Shown here: piece by piece, positions 37,280-45,542 of the stretch | How positions within the stretch are numbered: the first letter of the stretch is position 1 | Layout: each line of letters begins with the position of its first letter | Source: AC-69 sp963751665 | GTDB lineage: Bacteria > Actinomycetota > UBA4738 > HRBIN12 | Assembly: GCA_963751665.1 (NCBI GenBank) | Contig: CAVVVF010000001.1 | Coordinates: 868,001 to 932,000 of the forward strand | DNA: 64,000 bases | Direction of reading: 5' to 3' | The notes under the pieces: model-generated | Database searches by the model: none | Told to the model about the DNA's origin: nothing | What the model saw: only the letters and a program-made list of their open reading frames with translations | Program-made: the position numbers and the translations under genes

Positions 37280-38531
37280 GCAGGTCATCGCGGAGAAGGT
37301 CGAGCAACCGGAGGCTCCGGCCCCGCAGCCGGCCCAGCCGAAGGAACACTGGTGGGACAGACTCATCGTCCCAGTGCTCGCGGTGATCACGGCCCTGGCC
37401 ATCGGCGCGCTCGTGATCGTGTTCTCCGACACCGACATCCTGAAGAGCTGGTCGGGATTCTTCGTGCATCCCGCGGACACCCTGCGCATCTCCGGCCGCG
37501 CCATCTGGGACTCGTATTACGCGCTGTTCGCGGGGGCGTTCGGAAGCCCCACGGAGCTTTGGCGCGGGATCACCTCGGGGAGCTGGACGGAGTTCCAGAA
37601 CGCGCTGTATCCGATCTCCGAGACGATCGTCACCGCCACACCGCTGATCTTCGCCGGCCTGGCCGTGGCGATCGGGTTCCATGCCGGATTGTTCAACATC
37701 GGCGCGGAGGGCCAGATCACGGTGGGGGCCGTCGTCGCGGCCGCGGTGGGATTCTCGTTCCCGGACCTGCCGGGGTTCCTGCACGTCATCCTGATCGTCC
37801 TGGCGGGCTTCGCGGGTGGTGCGGTCTGGGGGTTCATCCCCGGCATCCTGAAGGCGAAGACCGGGGCCCACGAAGTCATCGTCACGATCATGCTGAACTG
37901 GATCTCCTATCCGCTGGCCTTCTACTTCCTCAGCCATAGCTTCTTCCAGCGACCCGGCCGCACGGACCCCATCTCGAAGCCGGTCCACGGGGCGTTCCCA
38001 TTGCTCCTGGGGTCGGGGTTGCGGGTGCATGCCGGGATCTTCCTGGCACTCGTGGTTGCGGCAGCCGTAGGGTTTCTCATCTACCGGACCACCAACGGCT
38101 TCGAGTTCCGCGCGGTCGGCGCGAACCCCGACGCCGCCCGGGCGGCCGGGATCAGCCCGGCCCGCATGTACGTGCTCGTGATGACCCTCGCCGGCGGGCT
38201 TGCGGGGCTCGCCGGATCCAATCAGCTGCTGTCCGTCACGCCGAGCCTCACACCCGGGTTCTCCTCTGGGTTCGGTTTCGACGCCATCGCGCTCGCCCTC
38301 CTTGGCCGGTCGAACCCGTGGGGGGTGGTGGCCGCGGCCCTCCTGTTTGGCGCGATGCGAGCCGGTTCCACCGCCATGCAGGCTGCCACCGCGACGCCGG
38401 TCGACATCGTGGTCGTGATCCAGGCCCTCGTGATCGTGTTCATCGCCGCGCCGTCGCTCGTCCGGGCCATCTACCGGATCAAGGTGAAGCGGCCCGAGGG
38501 CCTCGAGATCCTCACGAAGGGGCTGGCCTGA
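37272..38531 (+). CDS. Nucleoside ABC transporter permease, subunit 1
   Basis: Integral membrane protein of 419 residues in the BPD_transp_2 family. A proline-rich cytosolic N-terminus is followed by about nine transmembrane segments. Conserved pieces include GLFNIGAEGQITVGAVVAA, GAHEVIVTIMLNWISYPL and FEFRAVGANPDAARAAGISP, the coupling loop contacting the ATPase. The GTG start overlaps the ATPase stop, and TGATG links it to the second permease. Confidence 0.92.
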
Positions 38532-39805
38532 TGGCGCTCTCCCCCACCGCGATCCGCGGCCAGACCGTCTCGGTCACGCGGGCACGGGTCCTGGGGATCT
38601 TCTTCCTCCTCATGGCGGTGGCCATCCTGGTGCTCTTCGGCCTTGGCTCCGAGCCCGGCTTGAAGACGACGTTCCAGCTGAACCAGACGGGAGCGGGGAC
38701 CGCGGCGTGGAGGCTCCCCGACCTGGTGATCCCGTCCCGGGGAACCGCCCTGCTCCTGTCGGCGATCTGCGCGTTCCTGGCCAGCGTGCAGCTTACCCGG
38801 GGGTTCGGCCGACGGACGAACCTGATCCTCGGCATCGTCGTGTTCGTCTTCGTGTTCGCCTTCTTGACGTGGGCCGCACGGGACAACTCCCTGAACCTGC
38901 TCGGGATGCTGCAGAGCACGCTGCTGCGGTCGGTGCCCATCACGTTCGGAGCCCTGTCCGGCGTACTGTGCGAGCGATCGGGCGTCATCAACATCGCGAT
39001 CGAGGGGATGCTCCTCTCCGCGGCGTTCACGGGGTCGGTGGTCGGCAGCGCGACGCACAGCCTGTGGATGGGTTTGATCGGGGGGGCGCTGGTCGGTGGG
39101 CTGCTCGGGGCGTTCCTGGCGCTCCTGTCGATCCGCTACGTCGTGAACCAGATCATCGCCGGGACCGTGATCAACATCTTCGCGCTGGGGATCACCGGGT
39201 TCCTGTCCGCAAGGATCCTCGAGCAGTACCAGAACCTCAACAACCCGGGACGGTTCGAGCCCGTCGCCATCCCATTGCTGTCCAGGCTCCCCGTCCTCGG
39301 GCCCGTGCTGTTCGACGAGAACGTCTTCGTCTACATCATGTTCATGCTAATCGTCGCCATCTACCTGGGGCTGTTCCAGACGCGTTGGGGGCTCCGCGTG
39401 CGAGCCGTGGGCGAGCACCCGCGAGCTGCCAATACCGTAGGGATCAAGGTGCTCTACACGCGGTATCGGAACGTGATCCTCGGAGGGATGGTGGCCGGGA
39501 TCGGGGGCGCGTACTTCACGCTCGGCTCGGTCGGACGGTTCGATGAGAACATGACGGCCGGCCGCGGGTTCATCGGACTGGCCGCCATGATCTTCGGGCG
39601 GTGGAACCCCGTCGGGGCGTTCCTGGCGGCCCTGGTCTTCGGCTTCGCCGACTCCCTCCAGACGAAGCTGTCGATCCTGCAGGTCCCCATCCCCTCGGAG
39701 TTCCTGCAGATGGCCCCGTACCTGGTGACGATCTTGGTCGTGGCCGGGGCCGTGCGGAAGGCCAGGCCGCCGGCCGCTGACGGAGAACCCTACATCAAGG
39801 AGTAG
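38531..39805 (+). CDS. Nucleoside ABC transporter permease, subunit 2
   Basis: Second permease of the importer, 424 residues, with eight to ten hydrophobic segments. Family motifs are ERSGVINIAIEGMLLSAAF, VVNQIIAGTVINIFALGITG and LRVRAVGEHPRAANTVGIKV (coupling loop). ATG 38531 shares its A with the preceding TGA, so translation is coupled. The 3' end overlaps the convergent hydrolase by 11 bp. With the lipoprotein and ATPase it completes a four-gene nucleoside transporter. Confidence 0.92.
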   Translation: MALSPTAIRGQTVSVTRARVLGIFFLLMAVAILVLFGLGSEPGLKTTFQLNQTGAGTAAWRLPDLVIPSRGTALLLSAICAFLASVQLTRGFGRRTNLILGIVVFVFVFAFLTWAARDNSLNLLGMLQSTLLRSVPITFGALSGVLCERSGVINIAIEGMLLSAAFTGSVVGSATHSLWMGLIGGALVGGLLGAFLALLSIRYVVNQIIAGTVINIFALGITGFLSARILEQYQNLNNPGRFEPVAIPLLSRLPVLGPVLFDENVFVYIMFMLIVAIYLGLFQTRWGLRVRAVGEHPRAANTVGIKVLYTRYRNVILGGMVAGIGGAYFTLGSVGRFDENMTAGRGFIGLAAMIFGRWNPVGAFLAALVFGFADSLQTKLSILQVPIPSEFLQMAPYLVTILVVAGAVRKARPPAADGEPYIKE

Positions 39806-40397
39806 CAGCCTCGCCGGTGCCTGCGGCATCTGTCGCGCCCGCAGCCAGCCTGAGCTCCTCGGCCACGGTGGTCACCACGATCTGCGGCGCGAAGCCGTTC
39901 GCAAGCGCGAGGGCTCGCTCGTGCGCCTCCGCAGTGGCCCCGCGGCAGGCATCACCCGCGATCCGAACGAACATGCCATCGTCGGCGGCGGGGAGCGCCG
40001 TGTCGATCACGCAGCAGTCGGTGGCCACCCCGCCTAGTACCAGAGTCCTCGACTCCCCCGCCAAGGTCCGGAGCTCCGGACCCCACTTGGAGAACCGCTC
40101 CTTGTCCAGGGTGGGGACCCGTCGCGAAGCCCACGGCTCGACAAGCTTCAGCCACCCGCGGCGCTCCGGCCTAGCGACCTCGCTCCACAGCTCGAAGTAA
40201 GGCACCCAACTGCCCTCGGGATGCTCGGGTACCCGGTAGCGGGTGAACACCACGCGGTCGCCGAACGCCTTCACGAGCGCGTCGATCGGCTCGACGATCT
40301 CGTCGAACCGCGGCGTGGCCCACGGGCTCTCCGGATCGCGGAAGACCCGCTGCATGTCGATGACGACGAGGAGCGGGCGGCCGGGTCCGTCGGTCAC
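39795..40397 (-). CDS. Isochorismatase/nicotinamidase family cysteine hydrolase
   Basis: Two-hundred-residue hydrolase. The catalytic Asp is in LLVVIDMQRVFRD, the Lys in TLDKERFSKWG and the nucleophilic Cys in LVLGGVATDCCVIDTAL, with the cis-peptide VAT just before it. The family includes nicotinamidase, ureidoacrylate hydrolase and N-carbamoylsarcosine hydrolase. The GTGA overlap with the nucleobase permease gene upstream suggests it acts on a nucleobase breakdown or salvage intermediate (inference). Confidence 0.85.
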   Translation of the reverse strand: MTDGPGRPLLVVIDMQRVFRDPESPWATPRFDEIVEPIDALVKAFGDRVVFTRYRVPEHPEGSWVPYFELWSEVARPERRGWLKLVEPWASRRVPTLDKERFSKWGPELRTLAGESRTLVLGGVATDCCVIDTALPAADDGMFVRIAGDACRGATAEAHERALALANGFAPQIVVTTVAEELRLAAGATDAAGTGEAATP

Positions 40398-41880
40398 GAC
40401 ACGCCGACCGCGGGCCCGCGCGACCGCGCGGGCGCCAAGGGGCTGAGGATCGCGTAGAGCGCCGCGGCCAGGAAGAACCCGATGAACAGGCCGATGCTGC
40501 TCGAGGCGAGCGCGGAGTCCTCCCATCCGAACCACCGCAACAGGTAGCCGACCCACGAGAAGATCGGAGCGGACGACGTCACTAGGCCGAGCCCCACGAA
40601 CGACGCCACCAGGAACGCGACGACGCCCGCCGGGTTGACCGCGCCGTAGATCCCCTCGCTCGCGTACAGATCGCGCTCCGAATACCCGCCGCGTCTGCCG
40701 GAACAGGGCCATGTCGGTGAGGAAGATCGCGGCCCACGCTGCGAGCAGGACGCCGAGCGTGATCAGGAACCCGATGAACGGGCCCACGAAGTTCTGCGCG
40801 AAGAAGAGGAGGTAGATGTTCCCCACGATCATCAGCACGCCGTCGATGGCCACGGACTGATAGCGGGGCAGCGGGACCCCGAGCGTGAGCAGGTTGAGTC
40901 CCGAGGAGTAGATGTCGAGCAGGGCGCCGGCCACCAGCCCGCCCACCGCGACGATCATGTAGGGCACGAGGAACCAGGTGGGCAGGGGCTCGGCCAGCAC
41001 GCCGACCGGGTTGGCCGACGTGGCCAGCGCCTGGTTGTTCGCCGCCAGGAGCACCCCGAAGATGATCAGGATGATCGGGGCGACGCTCGCGCCGAACACG
41101 GTCCACCCGACCACCGCGCCGCGAGCTCGAGGACCGCGGCAGGTACCGGCTGTAGTCGGCGGCGGCGTTCACCCAGCCGATCCCCAGGCCGGCCATGATG
41201 ATCGAGGTGCCCCCCACCAGCCCTCCCCAGAACGGGCCCGACGGGAGGGAGGTCACCTTGCCCCAGTCGATCTCCGACCACACGAGCGCCATGAACACCA
41301 CCGTGAGCACGGCGAACGCCCAGGTGAACCAGGTCTGGATCCTGACGATCGTGGCATGGCCGAGCAGCCCGATGGCGATCGTGCCCGCCGCGACGATCAC
41401 GAACGAGACGGCGAGGGCCAGATCACCGTGCACCCAGCCCAGCCTCGCCAGCACCGTCTCCGCGGCGAACGTCGACAGGGCCACCAGGATGATCTCCCAG
41501 CCGACCAACGAGATGTAGCTCACGAGCGTGGGAAGGGCGTTGCCAACGACCCCGAACGAGGCCCGGGAGAGGATGAGCGTCGGTGCTCCGCCGAGCTTGC
41601 CGGCCAAGCTCACGTACCCGACCAGGAAGAACGACAGGACCGTGCCGACCGCCGCGGCCAGCACGGCCTGTGGAAGGTTCAGGCTGTAGAAGACGACCAG
41701 GAACGCGCCGTAGGTGACGCCCAGGATGCTGATGTTGGCGGCGCACCAGATCCAGAACAGCTCGATCGGCGTTCCATGCCGGTCCGACTCGGGGATGGGA
41801 TCGATCCCGTGGGTCTCGATGCTCCAGACCCGGTCGCTCTCCGGCTGCCCCTGCCTCGCTCGCTCCACCTCGACGCCCAT
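40394..41880 (-). pseudogene. NCS1 family nucleobase (cytosine/purine) permease (two frameshifts)
   Basis: Twelve-helix cation symporter of the purine-cytosine permease family. The N-terminal block IETHGIDPIPESDRHGTP and FWIWCAANISILGVTYGAFL, then GGAPTLILSRASFGVVGNAL, and GIGWVNAAADYSRYLPR carry the known substrate-site motifs. Single-base shifts near 41115 and 40690 split it in three; the rejoined pieces give about 495 residues. ATG 41880. It is coupled to the isochorismatase-like hydrolase. The nucleobase is not determined. Confidence 0.85.
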
Positions 41881-41972
41881 GGCACCCCCTCGGTGAGCGA
41901 TTGTCGCCGCCCTCGGTTCGAGGCGTCAACGAAGCTGCCCATGGGACACTACGCGGCCGAAGGGGGAACGCG

Positions 41973-42398
41973 GTGTCGAGCACCTCGAGGATCGACGAGG
42001 TCCGGGAGCGGTTCGCCCGTTCCGGGTTCCACAACTGGATCGGGATGCGCCTTACGCGGGTCGAGCCCGGCGAGGTCGACGTCTCGCTCGACGTCCAGCC
42101 GCATCACCTGAATCTCATGGGCCTCCTGCACGGGGGGACGATCGCCACGCTGGCCGACACGGCCACCGGGCTCGCATACCGAACGGTCCTTCGGCCCGGC
42201 ACGCGTCACGTGACCACCCACCTGAGCGTGACCTTCCTGTCCCCCGGACGCGCCGGGATGGTCACGGCCCGGGGGCGCGTGGTGAAGGCGGGCGGGCGGT
42301 TCGGCTACGCGGAGGCCGATGTCGTCGGCCCGGACGACGAGCTCCTGGCGCGGGCCACGGCCACGTTCACCGTGTCACCGGAACCCGGGGGTCAGTAG
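41973..42398 (+). CDS. PaaI family hotdog thioesterase
   Basis: Hotdog-fold acyl-CoA thioesterase of 141 residues. The motif LMGLLHGGTIATLADTATGLA (HGG with the catalytic Asp region) and HVTTHLSVTFLSP are typical. The start GTG at 41973 has GAAGGGGG upstream; a longer frame to 41901 lacks such a site. The acyl substrate is unknown; the convergent SCP2 protein may also relate to lipid metabolism. Confidence 0.85.
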   Translation: MSSTSRIDEVRERFARSGFHNWIGMRLTRVEPGEVDVSLDVQPHHLNLMGLLHGGTIATLADTATGLAYRTVLRPGTRHVTTHLSVTFLSPGRAGMVTARGRVVKAGGRFGYAEADVVGPDDELLARATATFTVSPEPGGQ

Positions 42399-42775
42399 TC
42401 GACGTCCATCTCCTGCATGACACGTGGCAGCTCGGAGATGGCCCCCTGGAGCTGCATCAGCAGCATCATGTTGCCGGAGATCCGAAGCTTGCCGCTCATG
42501 AACGCCGTGACCGGGTTGAGCTCGCTCTTGGCCAGGGCCATCGCGGTGTCGTAGTCCTGCGTGATCGTGGCGTCGGGTGAGTCGATCTCGCCCTGCCCCA
42601 TGTCGATCGAGCCGTCCTGGATCCTGATCCAGTAGCGCCGCTCACCATCCGGACCGGTGATGACCTGCTGGACCTTGGCGGAAGCCGACCCGGCGGCCTT
42701 CTTGAACGAGTCGGTCGCGTTCAGCCGATCCTTCAGCTCGGTCGTCCATTCTTCGGACAGGAACTGCACGGGCAC
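42392..42775 (-). CDS. SCP2 sterol-binding domain protein
   Basis: A 127-residue single-domain lipid-carrier-like protein. The SCP2 pattern includes RYWIRIQDGSIDMGQGE, DATITQDYDTAMALAKSELN and FMSGKLRISGNMMLLMQLQG. The family binds hydrophobic ligands in a cavity; the ligand here is unknown. It overlaps the convergent thioesterase gene by 7 bp. Confidence 0.87.
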   Translation of the reverse strand: MPVQFLSEEWTTELKDRLNATDSFKKAAGSASAKVQQVITGPDGERRYWIRIQDGSIDMGQGEIDSPDATITQDYDTAMALAKSELNPVTAFMSGKLRISGNMMLLMQLQGAISELPRVMQEMDVDY

Positions 42776-42828
42776 GCAAGCCTCCTCGGGTTCGCTTGGA
42801 ACGGAAGACCAGGCAGTATAGCCAGCGG

Positions 42829-43476
42829 TCAGGGCTGGAAGAGCTGAGGGTCCGAGAGGTGGAGCACGTCGTTCAGGAACCGGACGCGCCGTGCCGACCC
42901 CTCCACCTCCACCGAGTTCAGCGAGGTGTTCTCCGGCAGGAAGAACATCTCGTTCTCGACGGCCAGGAGCGGCCCGAGGTAGGCGTTGATCACGCCGCCG
43001 TGGGCGACGACGAAGACGTCGCCGACGGCGTGCCGCTCCAGGATCGACTCGATCGCATCCTGCACGCGTTTGCGGAACGCATCCACGGCCTCGCCTCCCG
43101 GCGCCCGGTGCCAGATGGCGCGCTGGCTGCGGACCAGGTGCAGGAGCTCGGGGTCAGACGCCAGGATGTCCTCGAAGCTCACGTTCTCCCACGCGCCGAT
43201 GTGGGCCTCCATCAGGTCATCGTCGTACGCCACCTCGATCCCGGAGGCCTCCGCGAACGGAGCGATGGTCTCCCTGGCCCGGCGGAGCGGCGAGGAGTAG
43301 ACGGCGGCCGGCCGCTCCATCAGCGCGAGCCGGCGGGACAGGAGCTCGGCCTGCTCCCGGCCGACCTCGTCGAGCGGCGGGTCCCACTGGGCTCCCCTCG
43401 GCGTGTCCACGAGGTCGTTCGAGGACTGGTCGGAACGCCCGTGGCGGATCAGGAACAGGATCCGGGAGCCGGTCAC
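42829..43476 (-). CDS. Histidine phosphatase family protein
   Basis: Phosphoglycerate-mutase-like phosphatase of 215 residues. The phosphohistidine motif ILFLIRHGRSDQ (RHG) is near the start, with the second Arg in SSPLRRARETIAPFAEA, Glu in HIGAWENVSFED, and the second catalytic His in FVVAHGGVINAYL. The GTG start at 43476 overlaps the upstream gene's stop (GTGA). The substrate is unknown. Confidence 0.9.
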   Translation of the reverse strand: MTGSRILFLIRHGRSDQSSNDLVDTPRGAQWDPPLDEVGREQAELLSRRLALMERPAAVYSSPLRRARETIAPFAEASGIEVAYDDDLMEAHIGAWENVSFEDILASDPELLHLVRSQRAIWHRAPGGEAVDAFRKRVQDAIESILERHAVGDVFVVAHGGVINAYLGPLLAVENEMFFLPENTSLNSVEVEGSARRVRFLNDVLHLSDPQLFQP

Positions 43477-43833
43477 CGCGCCCGGCGCTCGGCCCGCCTG
43501 CGGTTCCACGCCCGAGCGAAGGCCTCGACGTCCTCGCGCCGCCACACGCGTCCCGAGGCCAGGCGGGCCACGGGCTCGGGGAACGATCCCCGGTCCACGT
43601 ACGTGATGACCCGCCGGCGGTCCCAACCCAGGATCGCCGCGGCCTCGGCCACGCCGGCCAGCGCCGGCGTGACCTCGACGATCATCGAGACGCCGTCGCC
43701 GGCGGCCCGGCGGAGCTTGGCCAGACAGCGGGCCGCGCGACGACCCGGTGACCTCGACGCCGGTCGAAGGGATGCGGCCGGTCCAGCCGTCGCGCGTGGG
43801 CGTGAGGGTCGCCCGGACCTGCCGAGTGGGCAC
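43473..43833 (-). CDS. Helix-turn-helix (MerR/AlpA-like) DNA-binding protein (one frameshift)
   Basis: Small protein of about 119 residues. An N-terminal strand-rich part (VRATLTPTRDGWTGRIP) is followed, after a frameshift near 43735, by ARCLAKLRRAAGDG and a winged helix: ALAGVAEAAAILGWDRRRVI and GSFPEPVARLASGRVWRREDVEAF. This second block matches excisionase or MerR-type helix-turn-helix proteins. The role is unknown. It is coupled to the phosphatase gene. Confidence 0.62.
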
Positions 43834-43857
43834 GGGCCCGATGATAGCGACGCCGGC

Positions 43858-44121
43858 TCAGCGGCCCCGGGTCCGGCGGAGCTCGCTCCGCCAGCACTCG
43901 GTATGCCAGTGCCGGCGCTGGTCCGGCTGGTCCAGAGGCACCACCACAAGGTGCCAGACCCCGGCGCGGATCTCGTGGTCGCAGCCCGGGCAGCGGTAGG
44001 GCTTGTCGCTGCTCACCCGCCGTACGTCGAACCCGGGGGCCAGGGCCCACTCCGGCCCGGCCGACTGCGGCACCCTGGTCGGCTCGGGCTGCTCGGGCGC
44101 GCGGCGGTTCTTCCTCGGCAT
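43858..44121 (-). CDS. Small zinc-binding protein (conserved actinobacterial family)
   Basis: Eighty-seven residues from ATG 44121, with GGGAG upstream. The C-terminal block YRCPGCDHEIRAG followed by HWHTECWRSE places C-x2-C and H-x-H-x2-C ligands as a zinc ribbon. Similar small proteins are conserved in actinobacteria, sometimes named ATP/GTP-binding without clear reason. The upstream hydrolase frame runs into it with no stop, so the two might be made as one chain, or a nearby indel has removed the hydrolase stop. Confidence 0.65.
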   Translation of the reverse strand: MPRKNRRAPEQPEPTRVPQSAGPEWALAPGFDVRRVSSDKPYRCPGCDHEIRAGVWHLVVVPLDQPDQRRHWHTECWRSELRRTRGR

Positions 44122-44795
44122 CAGCCGGCTCCCGCCACGCGACAGGACGAACGGTGCGGCCAGCTCGGCGATGCCCGCCCCGACCTCGCGCGCGTCGCGC
44201 TTGTGGCCCTTCACGTTGAACGAGTGGTCGCCGCCCTCGATCGGGACGTGCTCGGCCCGCTCGCCCAGCTTCCGGAGCACCTTGCGGACCACCTCGGGCC
44301 GCGCGAACGGATCGGCCGTCCCCTGGATGAACAGCATGGGCACCGTGATCCGGTACAGGTGCTCGTCGCGGACCCGTTCCGGCTTGCCCGGCGGGTGGAA
44401 CGGATAGCCCAGGAACACCAGGCCGGCGGCCGGCATCCCGTCGGCCACGGCCATGGAGGCGATGCGCCCTCCGAGGGACTTGCCGCCGGCCAGCACGGGG
44501 CGGCCATCCGAGCGGGACCTGGCATCCTCGAACGCGGCCAGCCAGGTCGCCCGCAGCACCCCCTCGGGGTCGGGCGACCGCCGGCCCCGCTCGACGTACG
44601 GGAAGTTGAACCGGAGCGTCGCGACGCCGTGTCGGCGATGGCCCTGGCGAACCCGGCCAGGAAGGGGTGGTCCATCCCGGCGCCGGCGCCGTGGGCGACG
44701 ACGAGCGTCGCCACGGCGCCGCGCGGCCCGATCCAGGCCGCGCCCACGGGCCCCGACCCCGTGTCGATCTGGCTTCGAACCTCCGGCGTGACCAT
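44122..44795 (-). CDS. Alpha/beta hydrolase, dienelactone hydrolase-like (one frameshift)
   Basis: KANL3/Tex30-type or dienelactone-hydrolase-like protein. It starts MVTPEVRSQIDTGSG with VVAHGAGAGMDHPFL. After one shift near 44635 it continues VATLRFNFPYVERG, nucleophile elbow LAGGKSLGGRIASM (Ser), VFLGYPFHPPGKPE, an acid region FIQGTADPF, and the catalytic His in EGGDHSFN. No stop separates it from the following small zinc protein. Its ATG at 44795 overlaps the ATG of the divergent DUF72 frame. Confidence 0.8.
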
Positions 44796-44802
44796 GTCTG
44801 CG

Positions 44803-45535
44803 ATGATTGTCCCCGATGGCGGGGCGCTCTACACCGGGACCTCGGGGTTCGCGTACGACGAGTGGAAGCACGGCGTGTTCTACCCGGAGGGGCTGAAGAA
44901 CGCCGACATGCTCTCGTACTACGCGAGCCGGTTCCGCTCGGTGGAGATCAACTACACGTTCCGCCGGTTCCCCACCGAGAAGACCCTGGCCGCATGGCGG
45001 GAAGGCACGCCGGAGGGGTTCGCGTTCACCCTGAAGGCGAACCAGCGGATCACGCACTTCAAGCGCCTGGCCGATACCGACGACGACGTCCGCGACTTCC
45101 TGCGGCTGGCCAAGCTCCTCGGCGATCGCCTGGGGACCGTGCTGTTCCAGTGCCCGCCGACCCTGAAGTACGACCGGCAGCTCATCGAGCAGTTCGTCGG
45201 CTCGCTCCCACCCGACGTGCGCGCCGTGATGGAGTTCCGCGACCCGTCCTGGAACGAGGCCCGCGAGTTCCTCCACGAGCAGCGGCGTGGCCTGGTGCGT
45301 CGCGGAGACCGACGAGAAGGACCCCGGGCCCGACGACCTCTCGTGGGACCCGTACGGCTACCTCCGCCTTCGCAAGACCGAGTACTCGGACGACGAGCTG
45401 AAGGGGTGGGCCGACCGGATCGAGCCGGCGCTCGCGGCGGGAAGCGACGTCTACTGCTACTTCAAGCACGAGGGCGAGGGCATGAGCCCCCGGATGGCCG
45501 AGCGGCTGGAGTCGCTGGTTCCCTCGCGCGGGTAG
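44803..45535 (+). CDS. DUF72 family protein (one frameshift)
   Basis: TIM-barrel protein of unknown activity, about 243 residues. The DUF72 signatures are YTGTSGFAYDEWKHGVFYP, FRSVEINYTFRRFPTEKTL and FTLKANQRITHFKRL, with DVYCYFKHEGEG in the last part. One extra base near 45292, in GAGCAGCGGCGTGG, breaks the frame before VAWCVAETDEKDPG. Start ATG 44803, or ATG 44794 three codons earlier. Confidence 0.85.
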
Positions 45536-45542
45536 CCGGGCC

